The notes beneath the pieces were generated by a model. The model saw only the letters and a program-made list of their open reading frames with translations, did not search any database and was not told where the DNA came from. The position numbers were made by a program, and so were the translations under genes. A DNA stretch of 64,000 bases, taken from NCBI GenBank assembly GCA_036268075.1, contig DATAUV010000013.1, positions 1 through 64,000 on the forward strand. The letters run 5' to 3'. Positions 59,823 to 64,000 of this stretch are shown piece after piece. The stretch is from DATARH01 sp036268075 (GTDB lineage Bacteria; Pseudomonadota; Alphaproteobacteria; ATCC43930; CGMCC-115725). Every line of letters begins with the position of its first letter. Position 1 is the stretch's first letter.

Positions 59823-59882
59823 AGGAACATCCGGCGGGGCTGATAAAATGCCCCACCCGCGCACCACAACCCCGGTGACCCC

Positions 59883-60404
59883 ATGGCAGGCAGCATCAAC
59901 AAGGTGATCCTGGTCGGCAATCTCGGCCGCGACCCCGAACTCCGCTCGACTCAAGACGGCACCCGCATCGCCAATCTGAACCTGGCGACGTCGGAGAGCT
60001 GGCGCGACCGCAATTCCGGCGAGCGCAAGGAGCGCACCGAGTGGCATCGCGTCGTGATCTTCAACGAGCGCCTCGTCGAGATTGCCGAGAAATACCTGCG
60101 CAAGGGCTCGAAGATCTATGTCGAGGGGGCCTTGCAGACCCGGAAATGGACCGACAATGCCGGGGTCGAGAAATATTCGACCGAAATCGTCCTGCAAAAG
60201 TTCCGCGGCGAGCTGACGATGCTGGACGGCGCCGGTGGCGGCCGCGGTGAAGGCGGCGGCGGCGGTGGTGGTGGCGATTACGAGGAAGAATACATGGGCG
60301 GCGGCGGGTCCGCTCCGGCGCGCGCGATGGCCCCGAGCGGCGGCGGCGGGATGAGCCGCGGCCGCGCGCCCAGCAACGACCTCGACGACGAGATTCCGTT
60401 TTAG
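59883..60404 (+). CDS. ssb: Single-stranded DNA-binding protein
   Basis: The 173-aa product has the OB fold (MAGSINKVILVGNLGRDPEL, NLATSESWRDRNSGERKE, WHRVVIFNERLVEIAEKYL, GSKIYVEGALQTRKW). A Gly-rich flexible linker (about residues 115-160) follows, then the acidic tip DLDDEIPF, which recruits repair and replication partners. Length is usual for alphaproteobacterial SSB. It coats ssDNA in replication, repair and recombination. It lies between uvrA and gyrA. Confidence 0.97.
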   Translation: MAGSINKVILVGNLGRDPELRSTQDGTRIANLNLATSESWRDRNSGERKERTEWHRVVIFNERLVEIAEKYLRKGSKIYVEGALQTRKWTDNAGVEKYSTEIVLQKFRGELTMLDGAGGGRGEGGGGGGGGDYEEEYMGGGGSAPARAMAPSGGGGMSRGRAPSNDLDDEIPF

Positions 60405-60461
60405 GCTTCCTGACCGTCGCCCCGTGTCGCTACGCTCCTCGTAATGACAGGAGGTGAGGCG

Positions 60462-60989
60462 ATGGAACATTCTCACGCGTGCTGCTCGGCTTTTCCGGTT
60501 GGCCGGCGTTCGCTGCTTCTCGGCGCGGCGGCCGGTCTTATCGCGTTCCGCCCATACCTGCTGCGGGCGGCGAGCGGGAATTACCAGGCGATGCTGCTCT
60601 CGTGCATCGATCCGCGGATGCAGGAGCCGGTGCGCGACTATCTCGCCAAGCGCGGCCTCACCGGCAAATACAGCCAGTTCACCTTCGCCGGTGCCGCCAT
60701 CGGAGCGGTCGCGCCGAAATTCGCCGATTGGCACAAGACGTTCTGGGACAATCTTGCCGCCTCGATCGAACTTCATAACATCAAGAGCGTGATCGCGATC
60801 GACCACCGCGACTGCGGCGCCGCCAAGATGGCGTATGGCGACAAAAAGGTCGCGACGCCGGATCTGGAGACCGAAACCCATCGCGCCGCGCTCACCGAGT
60901 TCCGTAAGGAATCGATGAAGCGCCATCCGAATCTGGCCGTCGAGACCATGCTGATGGCGCTCGATGGGTCGGTCGTCTCGCTCGGTTAG
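60462..60989 (+). CDS. Exported beta-carbonic-anhydrase-like protein
   Basis: ATG 60462 follows GGAGGTG, so I prefer it to ATG 60444. The 175-aa product has an N-terminal GRRSLLLGAAAGLIAF, a twin-arginine-like signal. The body keeps the beta-class zinc pattern: LSCIDPRM (Cys and the Asp-Arg dyad, CxDxR, about residue 48) and AIDHRDCGA (HxxC, about 109-117). This predicts a zinc hydrolyase of the carbonic anhydrase superfamily, but active CO2 hydration is not proved, as the chain is short and its ends diverge. It lies alone between ssb and the MetE-like gene. Confidence 0.75.
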   Translation: MEHSHACCSAFPVGRRSLLLGAAAGLIAFRPYLLRAASGNYQAMLLSCIDPRMQEPVRDYLAKRGLTGKYSQFTFAGAAIGAVAPKFADWHKTFWDNLAASIELHNIKSVIAIDHRDCGAAKMAYGDKKVATPDLETETHRAALTEFRKESMKRHPNLAVETMLMALDGSVVSLG

Positions 60990-61115
60990 TCCGCGGCGGT
61001 CGGCGACAGAAACCGAGGCGATCGCCGCCAAAATCGCCGCAATCAGCGTATAGACGTGATCCGGTCGGGGTCGCGGTGGCGAATTGCTCGGGCCGGATAG
61101 TGGGCTCCCGATTAT

Positions 61116-61197
61116 CAGGAGGATGGCGCCTCCTGTTTATCGATCTCGATACAGGAGGATAACAGGAGGCCCGCCTCCTGTTATTCGGGAGAGGAGA
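61116..61197 (+). promoter_or_regulatory. Structured leader with repeated CAGGAGG/CCTCCTG segments
   Basis: The leader of the MetE-like gene has three copies of CAGGAGG (61116-61122, 61152-61158, 61163-61169) and two of the complement CCTCCTG (61129-61135, 61174-61180). They can form competing hairpins: 1 with 1', 1' with 2, and 3 with 2' (AACAGGAGG-cccg-CCTCCTGTT). The gene's own Shine-Dalgarno (GAGAGGAG, 61190-61197) is partly complementary to CCTCC, so the last segment could also mask it. This is suggestive of attenuation or translational control. No known riboswitch family could be recognised. Confidence 0.45.
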
Positions 61198-61199
61198 CA

Positions 61200-62315
61200 A
61201 TGCCGATGCCGCCGTTCCGCGCCGACCACGTCGGCAGCCTGCTGCGTCCGCCCGAGGTGCTGAAGGCCCGCGCCGAGCACGCGGCGGGGCGGATGTCGGC
61301 GGCCGATCTGCGCCAGACCGAGGACGCGGCGATCGCCGGTGCGGCGCGGATGCAGGCCGGTCTCGGCCTCCAAGGCGTCACCGACGGCGAGATTCGCCGC
61401 GGCTCGTGGCATATGGATTTCCTCTACCAGATCGGCGGCGTGGTCCACAGCGACCGGCGGCTGCATATCGAGTTCAAGAACGCGGCCGGCACGGTCGAGT
61501 TCAGCCCCACCGCGCACCGCGTGTCGGGCAAGCTGACGCTGGCGAAAACCATCTTCGGCGATGATTTCGCCTATCTGAAATCGGTCGCGCCGACGGGCAC
61601 GACGCCAAAGCTGACGATCCCGTCGCCGTCGATGCTGCATTACCGCGGCGGGCGGGCGGCGATCGACGAGGCGGTCTATCCCGCGATGGATGCGTTCTGG
61701 GACGACCTCGCCCAGGTCTACAAGCAGGAGATCGCGGCGCTGCACGGGCTCGGCTGCACCTACCTGCAGCTCGACGACACCAGCCTCGCCTATCTCAACG
61801 ACCCGACCCAGCGCGCGTATGTCGACAGCATCGGCGGCGACGGGTCGAGCCAGCATCTGACCAACATCAAGATCATCAACACCGCGCTTGCCGGGCGCCC
61901 CGCGGGGATGACGGTCTGCACCCATATGTGCCGCGGCAATTTCCGCTCGTCGTGGATGGCCGAGGGCGGGTACGACCACGTCGCCGAGTCCCTCTTCGGC
62001 GGGCTCGACGTCGACGGGTTCTTTCTCGAATACGACGATTCGCGGTCCGGCGGCTTCGCGCCGCTGCGCTTCGTGCCGCGCGGCGACAAGCGGGTCGTGC
62101 TTGGCCTCGTCACCTCGAAACGCGCCGAACTCGAAGACAAGGACCTGCTCAAGCGCCGCATCGACGAGGCCGCCAAATACGTGCCCCTCGACCAGCTCTG
62201 CCTGTCGCCCCAATGCGGATTTTCCTCGACCGTCGACGGCAACGCGCTGACGTTGGACGAGCAGAAGGCGAAATTGAGCCTCGTCGTCGAGGTGGCGCGC
62301 GAGGTGTGGGGCTAG
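61200..62315 (+). CDS. MetE C-terminal-domain-type (cobalamin-independent) methyltransferase-like protein
   Basis: The 371-aa product corresponds to the catalytic C-terminal barrel of MetE alone. It begins MPMPPFRADHVGSLLRPPEV. VTDGEIRRGSWHMDF lies near residue 60. TYLQLDDTSLA is the substrate-proximal acidic site. Zinc ligands appear in CTHMCRGNF (H and C, about residues 241-249), LEYDDSR (E) and LSPQCGFSST (C). Stand-alone forms transfer methyl groups between varied donors and thiols; the homocysteine role is likely but not certain, since the N-terminal folate-helper domain is absent. GAGAGGAG precedes the ATG. Confidence 0.88.
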   Translation: MPMPPFRADHVGSLLRPPEVLKARAEHAAGRMSAADLRQTEDAAIAGAARMQAGLGLQGVTDGEIRRGSWHMDFLYQIGGVVHSDRRLHIEFKNAAGTVEFSPTAHRVSGKLTLAKTIFGDDFAYLKSVAPTGTTPKLTIPSPSMLHYRGGRAAIDEAVYPAMDAFWDDLAQVYKQEIAALHGLGCTYLQLDDTSLAYLNDPTQRAYVDSIGGDGSSQHLTNIKIINTALAGRPAGMTVCTHMCRGNFRSSWMAEGGYDHVAESLFGGLDVDGFFLEYDDSRSGGFAPLRFVPRGDKRVVLGLVTSKRAELEDKDLLKRRIDEAAKYVPLDQLCLSPQCGFSSTVDGNALTLDEQKAKLSLVVEVAREVWG

Positions 62316-62324
62316 AAGGAAGAA

Positions 62325-62520
62325 TTACCACCGAGGACGCGGAGTTTCGCGGAGGACGCCGTTTCTCCGTCATCCGTGATCCCGATCCGTCATACCGGCG
62401 CAGGCCCGGACCCACTCATCCGGTGCTCGTGCGTTCGAACTGTGGGTCCCGGCCTGCGCCGGGATGACGGGCATTTGAGGGCTTCACCTCCTCCGCGTAT
62501 CTCCGCGTCCTCCGCGGTAA
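62325..62520. repeat. Nested dispersed inverted repeats upstream of gyrA
   Basis: The outer arms at 62325-62356 (ttaccaccgaggacgcggag...) and 62489-62520 are imperfect complements. The inner arms at 62387-62415 (ccgtcataccggcgcagg...) and 62442-62470 pair over 29 bp with few mismatches. The inner unit is of the widespread alphaproteobacterial CCGTCAT.CCGGCGCAGG type. The outer words (ctccgcg, ctccgtggtgaac near 62540-62564) echo the repeats at 43561-43838. No gene is seen in 62316-62801. Confidence 0.85.
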
Positions 62521-62686
62521 AATGGCGTCACTCCCCTCCGTGAGCTCCGTGTCTCCGTGGTGAACCGCCCGTCTCTCGCCTGCGGCGCTTCCCCCGGAAC
62601 CCGGTCCGATTCTCAGGCGGTGACGGGGGTAGCCCCGCGGCACCGCGGCTGCCCGCCGCGGCAGGGCTGGATTGCGGTTCGCGGCG

Positions 62687-62715
62687 TTGTTCGCAGCCGC
62701 CGCAGGGGGTAGAAT
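62687..62715 (+). promoter_or_regulatory. Candidate gyrA promoter
   Basis: TTGTTC (62687-62692) and TAGAAT (62710-62715) are separated by 17 bp in an otherwise very GC-rich stretch about 87 bp upstream of the gyrA start. The pair has ideal sigma-70 spacing. The ribosome binding site GGAGG follows at 62785-62789. Confidence 0.5.
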
Positions 62716-62801
62716 CCGGGCATCGAATCAAGCTTTTGAATCGCGGCGGTGCCGTCTTGGCGCAGCCGCGATTTTGGTTCAACTGGAGGCCGTAGCCCGC
62801 C

Positions 62802-64000
<1,199 letters not shown>

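Noticed and set aside
56625..61031. Minus-strand ORF of 1,468 codons spanning two MFS genes, ssb and more
   Set aside because: It runs antisense through several well-identified genes and intergenic repeats. The product is charged low-complexity sequence with no domain.

Overview
The window looks like the chromosome of a high-GC alphaproteobacterium. The right end holds uvrA, ssb and gyrA in the order and orientation common in that class. The rest holds a three-subunit molybdenum hydroxylase, TrmFO, TPR-fused glycosyl/sulfotransferases and several families of dispersed intergenic palindromes. The genus cannot be fixed from the sequence. No rRNA, tRNA or CRISPR array was seen.

Region 1 (1-5.9 kb) reads as a phage-derived element. 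A long minus-strand gene runs off the left edge (1-2193) and resembles large podovirus/polyvalent virion proteins. A 232-aa gene lies just upstream of it. Next comes an 860-bp gene-free tract with seven copies of a motif that, read leftward, closely resembles SP6/T7-class phage RNA polymerase promoters. Beyond it are a tiny membrane protein, a small plus-strand gene, a serine recombinase and a Cys-rich small protein. Region 2 (5.9-7.5 kb) is an IS66-type scar: a frameshifted TnpC fragment, a pRiA4b ORF-3 family gene and a DUF6429 gene.

Region 3 (7.7-31.9 kb) looks like a cell-surface locus. It contains a TPR-glycosyltransferase, a TPR-sulfotransferase and a TPR-GT9-like protein in a tight cluster, then a metalloprotease-like protein and a 4,883-codon beta-helix giant. 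The last two share the same C-terminal repeat module. A convergent ManC-type GDP-mannose enzyme closes the block. I infer synthesis, modification and display of a large surface or secreted protein.

Region 4 (32-51.2 kb) is mixed metabolism and small conflict modules: a cupredoxin and a periplasmic protein, a beta-hydroxyacid dehydrogenase, an MNT/HEPN pair, RidA plus an enolase-superfamily enzyme, DUF488, ArfB, a molybdenum hydroxylase operon followed by a MoaD-like carrier, a GMC oxidoreductase, a luciferase-like monooxygenase, a colicin-E3-type toxin domain with a putative immunity gene, an HpaB-type hydroxylase, TrmFO, an alkaline-phosphatase-superfamily enzyme and VapBC. Region 5 (51.3-64 kb) is uvrA, an amidohydrolase, an amine oxidase, two tandem MFS paralogues, ssb, a carbonic-anhydrase-like protein, a stand-alone MetE C-terminal domain protein behind a structured leader, and the 5' part of gyrA, which has an unusual quinolone-pocket sequence.
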